64,000 bases of DNA from Methyloprofundus sedimenti. GTDB lineage: Bacteria > Pseudomonadota > Gammaproteobacteria > Methylococcales > Methylomonadaceae. The stretch covers positions 343,001 to 407,000 of the forward strand of contig NZ_LPUF01000001.1 of NCBI RefSeq assembly GCF_002072955.1, written 5' to 3'. Of this stretch, positions 26,023 to 35,516 are shown piece by piece. The translations under genes and the position numbers were made by a program. Under the pieces are notes generated by a model, which saw only the letters and a program-made list of their open reading frames with translations, was not told where the DNA came from and did no database searches. Position 1 is the stretch's first letter. The number at the start of each line of letters is the position of its first letter.

Positions 26023-27488
26023 ATTGCGCGACCATGATTGTGTACTTCAATCAAGCAACTATGCAGGCTTTTAATTGCTCTTTCATAATCATCAACCTTG
26101 ATAATAAACTGCATATTGACTTGCCGCATGGATTGGTGCATAGCCAATACACTGATATTCTGGCTGGCTAAGCCGCCCACCGTTTTTGCCAGAATACCGG
26201 GTATCTGCATGTCGCTGCCGATTGCTGAAACGATGGCTATTTTCTGCTGGTCTATTTCCGATTCGGGAAATGTCTCTTCGAGCACCCGCCGAATTCTTTT
26301 TATCGTTTTCAGGTTCGTAGACAGATAATGGGTAATGCTGTTGGCATTAATGTCCTTGGCAATGATATTGGCTTTGAAGCGGTGTATCGCTGTCAGGATT
26401 TCGTGATCATACCGATCGATATTGCCCGCTAAGTCCTGGTCGAAAATCTCCAGCGCATAGGCGCCTTTGCAACCTGCGATAATTTCCACGCACGGAACAT
26501 CGCTGATATAGTCACCGGTAATCAATGTGCCGCTGTGATCAGGTTCAAAGGTATTTTTTACGCGTAAGGGAATATTGTTCCGGCGCAAACCCTTGGCAGC
26601 TTTAGGATGTATCGCCTCCATTCCGAGTTTAGCTAACTGGTCTGCGACGTCATAATTAGTACGGCCAATGGGGACGGCGTTAGCTTCACTAACGATCCGA
26701 GGGTCGGCACTACTCAGATGAAACTCTTTATGGATGACCGCTTCCTGAGCTTGGGTTAATACTGCAATCCGGCTGAATATCATTTCACTGTAGCCCCTGT
26801 CGAAACTGGACATCAAGCCATCCGCACTGTGGGCATAGCCGGTGACGATTGGCAATTGTGTATTCAGATCAAGCCCGTTAAATGCCAACTGAATACGATC
26901 ATCTAAGGGCAAGTGCCGAGTGGATTTCCAACCGGTTAAATCAATAAAGCAAGTGTTAATTCCTTCGCATTTTAGTAACTGTGTCATATTCCAGGCGCTA
27001 TGAGCTTCGCCGATACTGGCTAGCATTTCCCTAACCGTCTCCAAATGCGAGTCTAAGGCAAAATGGCCATGCTGACAGAGGCTGTGCAGGTCCGTTAAGC
27101 TGCTCTCGGCGTCATCCAGTCGCTCACTGATAAAGGCATTGGCTTGCTCCAGTAATTCCCCGTCTTCAAAGAGTGAGGTATTAATGGCTTGCATACTTAT
27201 CTTTAAAGTCTGCAGCGCTTGCCGCCAGCCTTGGTCGTCGTCATTGTTGGCAAATAAGGAAAAAACGCCAGGCTGCCCTGTTTTTTTATGCTCTAGCAAA
27301 TCATTAGTGATACCGGCATAAGCAGAAACAACAAAGATTCGTTGATAAGGCTTATTGCTTTGTGTGGGCTTTAAAATAATGTTGTCGCGCACTGCAGCAT
27401 AATTACTCATTGACGTGCCGCCAATTTTTTCTACACTATGAAAATTCATTTCAGTATTCTTTGGCTTCTCTTCGTTCAGGTTGCTCAT
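26007..27488 (-). CDS. ask: Aspartate kinase, ectoine-pathway type
   Basis: A 493-residue aspartokinase. The nucleotide-binding opening VEKIGGTSMSNYAAVRDN is near residue 20. STRHLPLDDRI and SFDRGYSEMIFSRIA come later in the kinase domain. A C-terminal regulatory region has ACT-like segments (VSAIGSDMQIPGILA near 405). It phosphorylates aspartate toward aspartate semialdehyde, the EctB substrate. Placement in the ect locus and the KIGGTSM signature fit the specialised Ask_Ect group. The annotated start has GGAAA upstream; an internal ATG at 27449 (MNFHSVEKIGG) is an alternative. Confidence 0.9.
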   Translation of the reverse strand: MSNLNEEKPKNTEMNFHSVEKIGGTSMSNYAAVRDNIILKPTQSNKPYQRIFVVSAYAGITNDLLEHKKTGQPGVFSLFANNDDDQGWRQALQTLKISMQAINTSLFEDGELLEQANAFISERLDDAESSLTDLHSLCQHGHFALDSHLETVREMLASIGEAHSAWNMTQLLKCEGINTCFIDLTGWKSTRHLPLDDRIQLAFNGLDLNTQLPIVTGYAHSADGLMSSFDRGYSEMIFSRIAVLTQAQEAVIHKEFHLSSADPRIVSEANAVPIGRTNYDVADQLAKLGMEAIHPKAAKGLRRNNIPLRVKNTFEPDHSGTLITGDYISDVPCVEIIAGCKGAYALEIFDQDLAGNIDRYDHEILTAIHRFKANIIAKDINANSITHYLSTNLKTIKRIRRVLEETFPESEIDQQKIAIVSAIGSDMQIPGILAKTVGGLASQNISVLAMHQSMRQVNMQFIIKVDDYERAIKSLHSCLIEVHNHGRAICLAS

Positions 27489-27541
27489 AATTGTGTTTCC
27501 GGAAGGCTAATAGGGCAGGTCTTTTATTTAATAGCAGATAT

Positions 27542-28987
27542 TCACTTTGTACTTACAAGATTCATAACCTGTATTTTTAATTGCATTAAAATGCCCTCTT
27601 TCTTAAAAATTACGGGTATATAAAATACCGATAAGCCTGCAATAATACCGATCATTCCCTCATATATAACAGCATGCCAGCCTAAATATCGCCATAAAAG
27701 CGCAACACCTAAGCCTGTAAACATTGCGCATAGACTTCTGTTTTGACTTGGTTTTTTGCCCAGACACAAAACAATCAACAACGGCGCAAAAGCACTGGCT
27801 AAACCAGACCAGGCCATAATAACTAAACTGAAAACACTCTGACTATTAAGTAATGCCCACACTAAAGCAGCCATGGTAATCGCAACCGTAGCCCCTTTAA
27901 GTAAGCGAGTATTTTCAATTTTATGCGGCAATAAATCATGGGTGAGTGCAGCTGAGCAGCTTAATATTAGCGAGTCAGCTGTGGACATGGTGGCAGCAAA
28001 AATTCCTGCGAGAATTAAGCCGACAAAAGCGGGTGATAATAATTGCAGAGCCATTGTAGGGAGTGCCAATTCAGCATCGAATTTCCCCGTATCTACCAAA
28101 TAGATACGCGATAATAAGCCTATCCCCGTCGCCATACTATAAAAAATAAAATACCAGCTGTAATACCATAATCTCGCTTGGCGCATTTTGCTAGCATCGT
28201 TTAATGCCATAAAACGCACCATAACATGAGGTTGACCTATGACCGATAAACCTGCAAACATCCAGCTAATAGAAAATAAAATACCACCGGCCAATCCTGG
28301 CAGTGCTAAATCTTTTGGGAACCAATCCATAAAGCCTTCAATAGCACTCATCTGGTCGAGCGCATTAGAAAGACCACCTAGTGAGCTAATTGCTGTTACC
28401 AATAATAAGCTCATGGAAAATATCATAACCACAGATTGCGCTGCATCCGTCCAGATCGACGCGCGAATGCCTCCGGCAAAACAATACAGCACCACCATAA
28501 TGCTACCTAATACGGCACCTGCCCAAAGAGGCCAGTCAAATAGGACATGCAGTGCTTTACTGCCTGCAACTAATTGCGCACTGGCATAAGCCAATAAAAA
28601 AAACAGTGAAATAAGGGCAATCGCTCGCTGTAATACTTTATATTTCTCGCCGTGCCAATGACTTAATATGCCTGCATAACTCACTTCACCGGTCGCTTCT
28701 GTTGCAACACGCAAGCGTGAATGCACAAAAGTAGAAGCCAGAAAATCGCCTGCAATCCAACCCAGCATTAACCATATTGAAGCAAGTCCCGTAGCATAAG
28801 TGTAACCAATAATGCCTATAAACATATAGCCGCTATTATTGGTTGCCACTGCTGATAGACCCACTAAGCCGGGCGAAATAGAACCGCTGGCCAGATAATA
28901 ATCTTTCTTGGTGTCTTGGCTTTTAAAAAAAGAGCTAACGCCGATAGCAACAAATAGCGCCATAAAACATAAAAAACTGATAATCAC
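27542..28987 (-). CDS. Sodium:solute symporter (SSS family)
   Basis: A 481-residue integral membrane protein with about 13 hydrophobic segments and the SSS pattern. It has GLSAVATNNSGYMFIGIIGYTYATG near residue 42, a PutP-like core and FAATMSTADSLILSCSAALTHDL near 335, which holds the sodium-site serines. It resembles PutP-type proline/compatible-solute transporters. It sits between ectC (138 bp) and the aspartokinase (53 bp) on the same strand. Uptake or recapture of ectoine or another osmolyte is therefore a reasonable inference, not shown by sequence. Confidence 0.88.
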   Translation of the reverse strand: MIISFLCFMALFVAIGVSSFFKSQDTKKDYYLASGSISPGLVGLSAVATNNSGYMFIGIIGYTYATGLASIWLMLGWIAGDFLASTFVHSRLRVATEATGEVSYAGILSHWHGEKYKVLQRAIALISLFFLLAYASAQLVAGSKALHVLFDWPLWAGAVLGSIMVVLYCFAGGIRASIWTDAAQSVVMIFSMSLLLVTAISSLGGLSNALDQMSAIEGFMDWFPKDLALPGLAGGILFSISWMFAGLSVIGQPHVMVRFMALNDASKMRQARLWYYSWYFIFYSMATGIGLLSRIYLVDTGKFDAELALPTMALQLLSPAFVGLILAGIFAATMSTADSLILSCSAALTHDLLPHKIENTRLLKGATVAITMAALVWALLNSQSVFSLVIMAWSGLASAFAPLLIVLCLGKKPSQNRSLCAMFTGLGVALLWRYLGWHAVIYEGMIGIIAGLSVFYIPVIFKKEGILMQLKIQVMNLVSTK

Positions 28988-29125
28988 TAAGTGCTCCTTA
29001 AAGAAAATTCTATACCTACTTATCTCGGATGAGCATCAAATAGCCACGGTTTAATTGGGACTTGTCGAGTAGGCAGTTAAACCTTTTCGCTAGTTCACTT
29101 CGTTAGTTCAAGTGCTAATTTCTTT

Positions 29126-29512
29126 TCAGCTTAACTCGTAAGCACCCTCTGCATTATGTACTTCCTTGCCGTTAAGCGGAGGGTTGAAGACGCAGGCCAT
29201 TTTCATCTCTGTAAAGGCGCGTAGCGTATGTTGATCATGTTGATCTAAAATATAAAGTGTACCGGGTGTAATCGGATGCTTTTTATGATCCACTCGCGTT
29301 TCAACTTCGCCTTCCCCTGAAATGCAATACACCGATTCCAAATGATTTTGATAGTGCATCTGAAAGTCTGCCCCAGCATAAATGGTTGTAATATGGAAAG
29401 AGAATCCCATATTGTCATCTTTTAATAACATGCGAGTACTTTCCCAATTACCATCAGGTGATACAACGCGACGCGTTGTTTTTTCCGCTTCTTGGAGTTG
29501 TCTAACAATCAT
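29126..29512 (-). CDS. ectC: L-ectoine synthase
   Basis: A 128-residue cupin that cyclises N-gamma-acetyl-2,4-diaminobutyrate to ectoine. It begins [25 protein letters not shown], the usual EctC opening, and carries the metal-binding cupin motif [21 protein letters not shown]-like segment near residue 50 plus [13 protein letters not shown] near 87. The length is standard. It is 56 bp downstream of ectB and is the last pathway step. Confidence 0.97.
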   Translation of the reverse strand: MIVRQLQEAEKTTRRVVSPDGNWESTRMLLKDDNMGFSFHITTIYAGADFQMHYQNHLESVYCISGEGEVETRVDHKKHPITPGTLYILDQHDQHTLRAFTEMKMACVFNPPLNGKEVHNAEGAYELS

Positions 29513-29568
29513 AATGTTTTGTTGGATAAATAGGCTGAGTGTTTAATATACGTTTCTTGTTTATCGCT

Positions 29569-30867
29569 TTAAGCAGTGGTAGCAAAATAATCTTTTTCTT
29601 CTGGAATCGAATCTTCCTTAGCGCACACCTCTTTTATCGCCTGCTCAACGATATCGATGCCTTTTTTTAAGTTTGCGTCACTAATAATAAGCGGGCATAG
29701 AAACTTAACCACTTGATCATCGGCGCCGCTGGTTTCAATAATCATGTTTTTCTGAAAGGCTTTGTGGGTTATTTTTCCTGCCAAATCACTGTTAATGCAA
29801 TTGATTCCCTGAAACATACCGCGCCCACGAGTACTAAAATTACCTTCCCCATATTGATCAATAATGGCTTCCAGACGTTTTGAAACATATTCACCTTTGC
29901 GCTTTATCTCTTTTGAAAATGTATCATCTGACCAGTATGTATCGATGGCCGCTTTTGCCGTAACAAAGGCAAAGCTATTGCCTCTGAAGGTGCCATTATG
30001 CTCACCGGGTTTCCATTGATCTATTTCTGGACGAATAAGTACCATCGCAAAAGGTAAGCCATAGCCGCCTAATGATTTTGAAAGGGTCACGATATCAGGG
30101 TAAAGACCGGCTTCTTCAAAGCTAAAATAGGTGCCGGTGCGACCACATCCTGCTTGAATATCATCAACAATTAATAAGACATCATGCTTTTTACACGTCG
30201 CTTGCAAATCCTTTAGCCATCCAAGGCTCGCCGCATTAATACCACCTTCACCTTGAACAGTTTCAACAATAACCGCGGCAGGCAGGTCAATACCGCTACT
30301 TGAATCAGTAAGTACTTTATCCAAATAAGCGATGGTATCGATATCTTCACCCAAATAACCATCAAAAGGCATACGGCTCACACCATTAAGGCTCACGCCT
30401 GCGGCTCCGCGATGGTGAGAATTTCCTGTAGCGGCTAATGCCCCCAGGCTCACACCGTGGAAACCATTGGTAAAAGCAATAATATTTTCACGCCCGGTGA
30501 CATTTCGCGCTAATTTTAGCGCGGCTTCGACTGCATTGGTTCCAGTAGGTCCGGTAAATTGCAGCACATAATCCAGATTACGCGGTTTTAGAATTTTTTC
30601 GTTAAAGGTGTTAAGGAACTCTTCTTTAGCTTTGGTATGCAGATCTAATCCATGAGTAATTCCGTCATCATGAATATACTGGAGTAATTTTTCCTTAAAT
30701 ACAGGGTTATTATGACCATAATTTAAGGTACCCGCACCCGCAAGAAAATCAAGATATTCAACGCCATCTTCATCATAAAGAAATTCACCGACTGCTTTGT
30801 TAAAAATACGTGGAAATGAGCGCGCATAAGACTGTACTTCTGATTCGATTTCTTCAAATATTTTCAT
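29569..30867 (-). CDS. ectB: Diaminobutyrate-2-oxoglutarate transaminase
   Basis: A 432-residue class III aminotransferase that converts aspartate semialdehyde to 2,4-diaminobutyrate. FLAGAGTLNYGHNNP near residue 41, the cofactor region FTNGFHGVSLGALAATGN near 132, LLIVDDIQAGCGRTGTYFSFE near 230 and the PLP lysine in IVTLSKSLGGYGLPFA near 265 are typical of EctB. It overlaps the end of ectA by 14 bp. The C-terminus is about ten residues longer than usual. Confidence 0.97.
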   Translation of the reverse strand: MKIFEEIESEVQSYARSFPRIFNKAVGEFLYDEDGVEYLDFLAGAGTLNYGHNNPVFKEKLLQYIHDDGITHGLDLHTKAKEEFLNTFNEKILKPRNLDYVLQFTGPTGTNAVEAALKLARNVTGRENIIAFTNGFHGVSLGALAATGNSHHRGAAGVSLNGVSRMPFDGYLGEDIDTIAYLDKVLTDSSSGIDLPAAVIVETVQGEGGINAASLGWLKDLQATCKKHDVLLIVDDIQAGCGRTGTYFSFEEAGLYPDIVTLSKSLGGYGLPFAMVLIRPEIDQWKPGEHNGTFRGNSFAFVTAKAAIDTYWSDDTFSKEIKRKGEYVSKRLEAIIDQYGEGNFSTRGRGMFQGINCINSDLAGKITHKAFQKNMIIETSGADDQVVKFLCPLIISDANLKKGIDIVEQAIKEVCAKEDSIPEEKDYFATTA

Positions 30868-31450
30868 TATTAATTTCCTTTCTTATATTAAACGGACCAA
30901 TCTTCACTAACATTTCAGTGTCATGAGCATTATCAAGATGTTGCTTGCGATCAAACATAACTGAGCTGTGAAGTTCGGTATTTAACTTGCTGGACAGGCC
31001 GTTGAATAAAGCCCAAGAGGCCTGATTTGATTCGGTAATAGTTGTTTCAAGATACCTGATGTCATTGCAAAGTGGGCGATCAAGTATGTGTTGTAACATA
31101 CGTGTTGCAAGCCCCTGGCCGCGTGCCTGCGTGCCGACGGCCACTTGCCAGACAAACAATGTATTCGGTCTATCAGGAACAACATAGGCTGAGATAAATC
31201 CTACCACTTCATCTTGAGCAACAGCGGCTACTGAAGTACAGGAAAAATGACTGCATTGCAATAAATTGCAATATAAGGAATTTGTATCTAACGGGGGGCA
31301 TTGAGAAATTAGTTTAAATGCCTGTGAACCATCTTCTGGTAAAGGCTGACGTAGATCTATAACTAAACTTTTAATATTAAAAGCACCAAATTTGTATACA
31401 CATCTAATTATATATTTTATGGAAAAATATGCTAAAAGCTGATATTTCAA
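30854..31450 (-). CDS. ectA: L-2,4-diaminobutyrate N-acetyltransferase, start uncertain
   Basis: A GNAT acetyltransferase making N-gamma-acetyl-diaminobutyrate. EctA features are LRQPLPEDGSQAF, CPPLDTNSLYCNLLQCSHF, then FVWQVAVGTQARGQGLATRML (the acetyl-CoA loop) and ETTITESNQASWALFNGL. The frame opens only with a TTG at 31450, adding a Lys/Ile-rich leader of ~30 residues not typical of EctA and with no Shine-Dalgarno. No ATG or GTG is in frame closer to the domain. The real start may be a rare codon, or a base may be missing upstream. It heads the ect operon. Confidence 0.88.
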   Translation of the reverse strand: MKYQLLAYFSIKYIIRCVYKFGAFNIKSLVIDLRQPLPEDGSQAFKLISQCPPLDTNSLYCNLLQCSHFSCTSVAAVAQDEVVGFISAYVVPDRPNTLFVWQVAVGTQARGQGLATRMLQHILDRPLCNDIRYLETTITESNQASWALFNGLSSKLNTELHSSVMFDRKQHLDNAHDTEMLVKIGPFNIRKEINNENI

Positions 31451-31512
31451 TAAATTAAATTGAATGAGTAAGATTGAAATTACCTTTATATGATATATTA
31501 TTTAGACATCAA

Positions 31513-31530
31513 AGTATAGTGCACTAAACA
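31513..31530 (-). promoter_or_regulatory. Putative EctR operator overlapping the ectA promoter
   Basis: On the minus strand the sequence TGTTTAGT-GC-ACTATACT is a pseudo-palindrome of two 8-bp half-sites with a 2-bp spacer. I recall a very similar box, TATTTAGT-GT-ACTATATA, as the EctR site of a halotolerant methanotroph. The right half contains TATACT, a plausible -10 for ectA. It lies between ectA and the divergent ectR-like gene, as expected for MarR-type repression relieved by salt. Confidence 0.7.
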
Positions 31531-31699
31531 ATATTACATCGCAAAGGGATTCGCAATAGACTTAAACTAAGCAGCAACAAACATTAATGGGAGAACGCTT
31601 TAAAAATATCTTTTCCATATATTATTAAAGATTACAGGCTGTATTCACTGAAGATCAGTTTATAATCAAATTATTTTGCAAATAACCAAAGGTGTGCTT

Positions 31700-32221
31700 T
31701 TGAAGCGAATTGAAGAAGTACTCATTGCTCTGCGTCGTGTGATAAGAGCAACTGATCTGCACTCAAAATATCTTGAAAAAACAACCGGGCTAACGGCCCC
31801 GCAAATTTTGTTACTGCAAGCGATTAGCACGATGGGTCAAGCAACGATAGGTGAACTGGCTAATAAAATAAGCCTTAGTCAAGCAACAGTGACAACGATT
31901 TTGGATAGACTCGAAAAGCGTAACCTAATTACTCGCCAACGTTCGGAACAAGATAAACGAAAAGTACATGCTTACCTAACAGAGGAGGCGTCTAAGGTAC
32001 TGATAAATGCGCCACTACCACTACAAGACCAATTTACTCAACAGTTCACTGATCTTCACGAATGGGAAAAGACCATGATTATTTCGTCGCTACAGCGTGT
32101 TGCTCAGATGATGGATGCACAAGATATTGATGCATCTCCAGTTCTGGATATTGGACTTATAGACAGACAATGCACAGAACTTAACAATAGTAAGACGCTA
32201 ATTAAAGAAGATAAGATCTAA
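31700..32221 (+). CDS. ectR: EctR-like MarR-family regulator
   Basis: A 173-residue winged-helix protein from the TTG at 31700, chosen because AAAGG lies 7 bases upstream; the frame is open from 31676. The N-terminal VLIALRRVIRATDLHSKYLEKTTGLTAPQ and the DNA-binding region IGELANKISLSQATVTTILDRLEKRNLI are MarR hallmarks and match EctR of methylotrophs. It is divergent from ectABC, with the putative operator between them. It probably represses the ectoine operon at low salinity. Confidence 0.88.
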   Translation: MKRIEEVLIALRRVIRATDLHSKYLEKTTGLTAPQILLLQAISTMGQATIGELANKISLSQATVTTILDRLEKRNLITRQRSEQDKRKVHAYLTEEASKVLINAPLPLQDQFTQQFTDLHEWEKTMIISSLQRVAQMMDAQDIDASPVLDIGLIDRQCTELNNSKTLIKEDKI

Positions 32222-32564
32222 TAAAGCAAAGCTCTCTGCTCTTTATGGTTCGCCTAAGACCACATGGATAGCTTGTACATTAATGCATAGTTGTTTGCAG
32301 GCTGCGAAGTGTTAGTTTATTGATATACAGAAAAATGGAAAGCTATCAACTTGGCATAGTTTTACATATGGGGAAGCTTGAGAGTTGCTTGTGTGGTTTT
32401 TGGTAGCGTGTCTTGCATAAACAAACGGATAGGACAGATGTATGACGCGCTTAGTCTCCATGATATTGGGAGCAGACCGGCAGCCTAAGTTTTAACAATG
32501 CGTGCTAAAAATTCACGCTCCCCGTTGTGTCTAGCTAACCTGGCACGATCTTATATAATATTTT
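32222..32564. other. Gene-less stretch between convergent ectR and the ABC exporter gene
   Basis: No supported ORF. Near the right end CGATCTTA/TAAGATCG forms an 8-bp dyad with an AT-rich loop that contains the exporter stop codon on the minus strand; it may serve as a transcript-end structure. GCGTG/CACGC near 32495 is a weaker hairpin. Confidence 0.4.
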
Positions 32565-34382
32565 TTAAGATCGAACTTGAATGTCTGCTGCTTCAGGAAG
32601 AAAACCGCCTGCCTGCATAGACCATAGTTTTGCGTAGTGACCATTTAGGCGAAGTAATTCGGCGTGGCTGCCATTTTCAATAATTTGTCCCTGGTGAAAA
32701 ACCAGAATGCGGTCAAGATGAGACAGGGTTGACAGTCGATGTGCAATAACCATTACTGTTTTATGCCGCATCAGGTAAACGAGACTTTCCTGAATGAGCC
32801 TTTCTGTGATGGAATCCAGAGCACTGGTCGCTTCATCAAGTAATAAAATTGAGCTGTTTTTTAGAATAGCTCGCGCCAGAGCAATGCGCTGCCGCTGCCC
32901 TCCTGATAATTTAACACCACGCTCTCCCACCAGAGACTCATAACCCTCTTCGGTATCCATTATAAATTCATGGGCATGTGCTTTTTTAGAGGCTTCTATG
33001 ACTTCATTATCGGACGCATCTAGTCGGCCATAGCGAATATTTTCCATGAGTGTACGATGAAACAACATCGGATCCTGAGGAATCATGGCAATGTTATTGC
33101 GCAAACTTTCCTGAGAAACCGAATGGATATTCTGCTGATCTATTAAAATACTTCCGGATTGGGGTTCAAATAGACGCAAAATGAGATTCAGTAAACTACT
33201 TTTACCACTCCCTGAAAATCCAACCAGTCCGACTTTTTCTCCAGATTTAATCGATATATTCAGGTTCTGAAAAACCGGTTTTCCTGCCACGTAACTAAAG
33301 TCAACTTTATGAAATTTAATAGTGCCTGATTTTACTATTAAATTTTTTGCATTAACCGGATCCAGAATTTCATGAGGTTGTATGATTTGACTTACCCCGT
33401 CATTGATATTTCCGGTATATTCAAAAAACTCAAGAAAGCGTCGACTCAAACCTCGAGCTTGTTCAATCAGCATTAATGACAGGCTCGCCGCCATGGCAAA
33501 CTCACCCACGGTCATAGCATTCGCACTCCATATTTTGAGTGCGTAACCAATAATCCCGAGCATCAATATCATAGCGGCAATAAACTGAAACCAGCGTATG
33601 CGTTCCATAAACCAAAAAGTCTGCCGGGCAATTTTGACTTCTGTATTCAGGTAACCACCCAGGTAAGTTTGCTCATATTCACGCCGGGCAAACAATTTTG
33701 CGTTCATGATATTAGTCACAGAATCAACGATCTTGCCACTCACCATGCTTCTTGCTGCAGCGTATTTTTGAGCATACTGTCGACAACGTAGTGCCAGTAA
33801 AAAAGAAATCAGCACATACACCGCAATCCACAAACCCAGAGTTAAAGCCAGTTCAAGATTAACGCCTATCAGTAAAATCAGGGAGACACTGAAAGAAATG
33901 ATCAGTGGCCAAAAATCAAATAACACGGTCCAGATTACATTGGCAACGCCCAGTGATACTTCACTGATTCGATTAGCCAAAGAACCTGCGAAATGGCTTA
34001 GAAAGTAGCGCTGGGAATGGTGCTGTAAATAGGCGAATAATTCACGGCGCACACGCAGGCGCAATGTCGGTCCAAGCATTATCAAAATGGATCCGCTTGC
34101 TCGTGAAAATAGCACGATACCTAGATTTAACAAGCCAAATAACCAAAGGGGTGATTCTACCTTGGTCCATACGTCTATTTTGAGTGTATGAGCAAGGGTA
34201 ACAGCATCCATAATTTGTTTTATTGCATAGGGAAGCAATATAGAACAAGCGGCCTGCCCCGCCTCAAGTGCAGCCATCAGCAATATACCCCACAGGTAAG
34301 CGGTAACATAGCGAAAACAAAATCCGAAGGATGTTGCTGGCAAAGGAGGGGCTTCAGTATTTTCTATCTGTGCAGGGGCCAC
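32565..34382 (-). CDS. ABC exporter, fused permease and ATPase
   Basis: A 605-residue half-transporter. Six transmembrane segments span about residues 25-320. The nucleotide-binding domain follows, with Walker A GFSGSGKSS near 390, signature LSGGQRQR near 493 and Walker B ILLLDEATSALD near 515. It is distinct from the MsbA at 50.7 kb. Family members export lipids, peptides or drugs, and no substrate is indicated. It stands between ectR and an HDAC-like gene with no clear operon. Confidence 0.88.
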   Translation of the reverse strand: MAPAQIENTEAPPLPATSFGFCFRYVTAYLWGILLMAALEAGQAACSILLPYAIKQIMDAVTLAHTLKIDVWTKVESPLWLFGLLNLGIVLFSRASGSILIMLGPTLRLRVRRELFAYLQHHSQRYFLSHFAGSLANRISEVSLGVANVIWTVLFDFWPLIISFSVSLILLIGVNLELALTLGLWIAVYVLISFLLALRCRQYAQKYAAARSMVSGKIVDSVTNIMNAKLFARREYEQTYLGGYLNTEVKIARQTFWFMERIRWFQFIAAMILMLGIIGYALKIWSANAMTVGEFAMAASLSLMLIEQARGLSRRFLEFFEYTGNINDGVSQIIQPHEILDPVNAKNLIVKSGTIKFHKVDFSYVAGKPVFQNLNISIKSGEKVGLVGFSGSGKSSLLNLILRLFEPQSGSILIDQQNIHSVSQESLRNNIAMIPQDPMLFHRTLMENIRYGRLDASDNEVIEASKKAHAHEFIMDTEEGYESLVGERGVKLSGGQRQRIALARAILKNSSILLLDEATSALDSITERLIQESLVYLMRHKTVMVIAHRLSTLSHLDRILVFHQGQIIENGSHAELLRLNGHYAKLWSMQAGGFLPEAADIQVRS

Positions 34383-34532
34383 GTTGAATAAAATATAGAT
34401 TTAAAAGCGTGATTATAAATCAAGCATGTAAGTCAGCTTGTCGCTAACTGAGTATAAAGATTCCAGTACAATAGACAGGGCAAAAAACTGAAGCTTATTT
34501 TGTGGCGGCAATAGTCAAAGTTATTGCCTTGT

Positions 34533-35486
34533 TTAATATTTGTGAGCCATACGGGATACCACAGCTGTCCAGGTTTTAGCGATATTCCTATGATTATATC
34601 CACCGCCGCCCATTGCAATAAATTTGTTGTGACACAGTTGACTGGCTAATATACAAAGTCTTTCAGCTGCATAGGCATGTGCTTTTTCGCTGTATTCCAT
34701 ATGCGTAATAGGATCGCCTTTTATGCTGTCGGCCCCGCATTGCAAGAGAATAAAATCGGCACCGTGTTTTAACAGGAATTCTTCTACAGATTCCCATGCC
34801 TGCATAAAAGCCTCGTCATTTGAGTGCGGGGGCATGGGAATATTGAGTTTTGTGCCGACTGCCCTGTCTTTACCTGTTTCGGATTCTGCTCCTGTGCCAG
34901 GGTATAAAAAATGGCCATCTTCATGCAGATCAACAAAGATAAGTTCAGGGTCATTTTCAAAACTGTAAAATACGCCATCGCCATGATGGGCATCAATATC
35001 AATATAGGCAATACGTTGAATATTATATTTGTTACGCAGGTACTCGATAGCCACACCACAATCGTTATATACACAGAAGCCTGCTGCTATGTGGCGTCGT
35101 GCATGATGTAAGCCTGCTATCGGAATAAATGCGTGTTGATATTCATTGCTGATAATGCGATCTACTGCATCACAGACTGTGCCCACCACAAACGAGGCTG
35201 CTTCGTACATGCCAATAAATGCAGGAGTGTCTCCCTGATCTAAATAGCCGATACCCTGTCTGGATTGTTGTTTTACCTGTTCGACATAATCGTGTGTGTG
35301 AAATAATTCCAGGATACTTTGTGGCGCCTTTTGTGGCGGCAGTATGTCGACTTTTTCTTGCAGGAATTGTTGGTAGAATTCTTGTGCAAATACTTGATAC
35401 CGCATCGGGCCAAAAGGATGGTCATTAGCAAAGCTATAACGGGCTAAATCGTCGCCAAGATAGACACAGCAGTGGTGTCGGCTCAT
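34533..35486 (-). CDS. Histone-deacetylase-family amidohydrolase
   Basis: A 317-residue class II HDAC/acetoin-utilisation-type protein. The active-site elements are GLHHARRHIAAGFCVYNDCGVA near residue 122, the zinc ligands in DIDAHHGDGVFY near 165, and LQCGADSIKGDPITHMEYS near 245. Bacterial members deacetylate acetyl-lysine, polyamines or small molecules. It follows the CapD/WbpM-type gene on the same strand by 30 bp and may share its transcript. The substrate is unknown; a link to polysaccharide or polyamine deacetylation is speculation. Confidence 0.9.
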   Translation of the reverse strand: MSRHHCCVYLGDDLARYSFANDHPFGPMRYQVFAQEFYQQFLQEKVDILPPQKAPQSILELFHTHDYVEQVKQQSRQGIGYLDQGDTPAFIGMYEAASFVVGTVCDAVDRIISNEYQHAFIPIAGLHHARRHIAAGFCVYNDCGVAIEYLRNKYNIQRIAYIDIDAHHGDGVFYSFENDPELIFVDLHEDGHFLYPGTGAESETGKDRAVGTKLNIPMPPHSNDEAFMQAWESVEEFLLKHGADFILLQCGADSIKGDPITHMEYSEKAHAYAAERLCILASQLCHNKFIAMGGGGYNHRNIAKTWTAVVSRMAHKY

Positions 35487-35516
35487 CTGGGTAATGTTTC
35501 CTTATAAGCGAGATTG

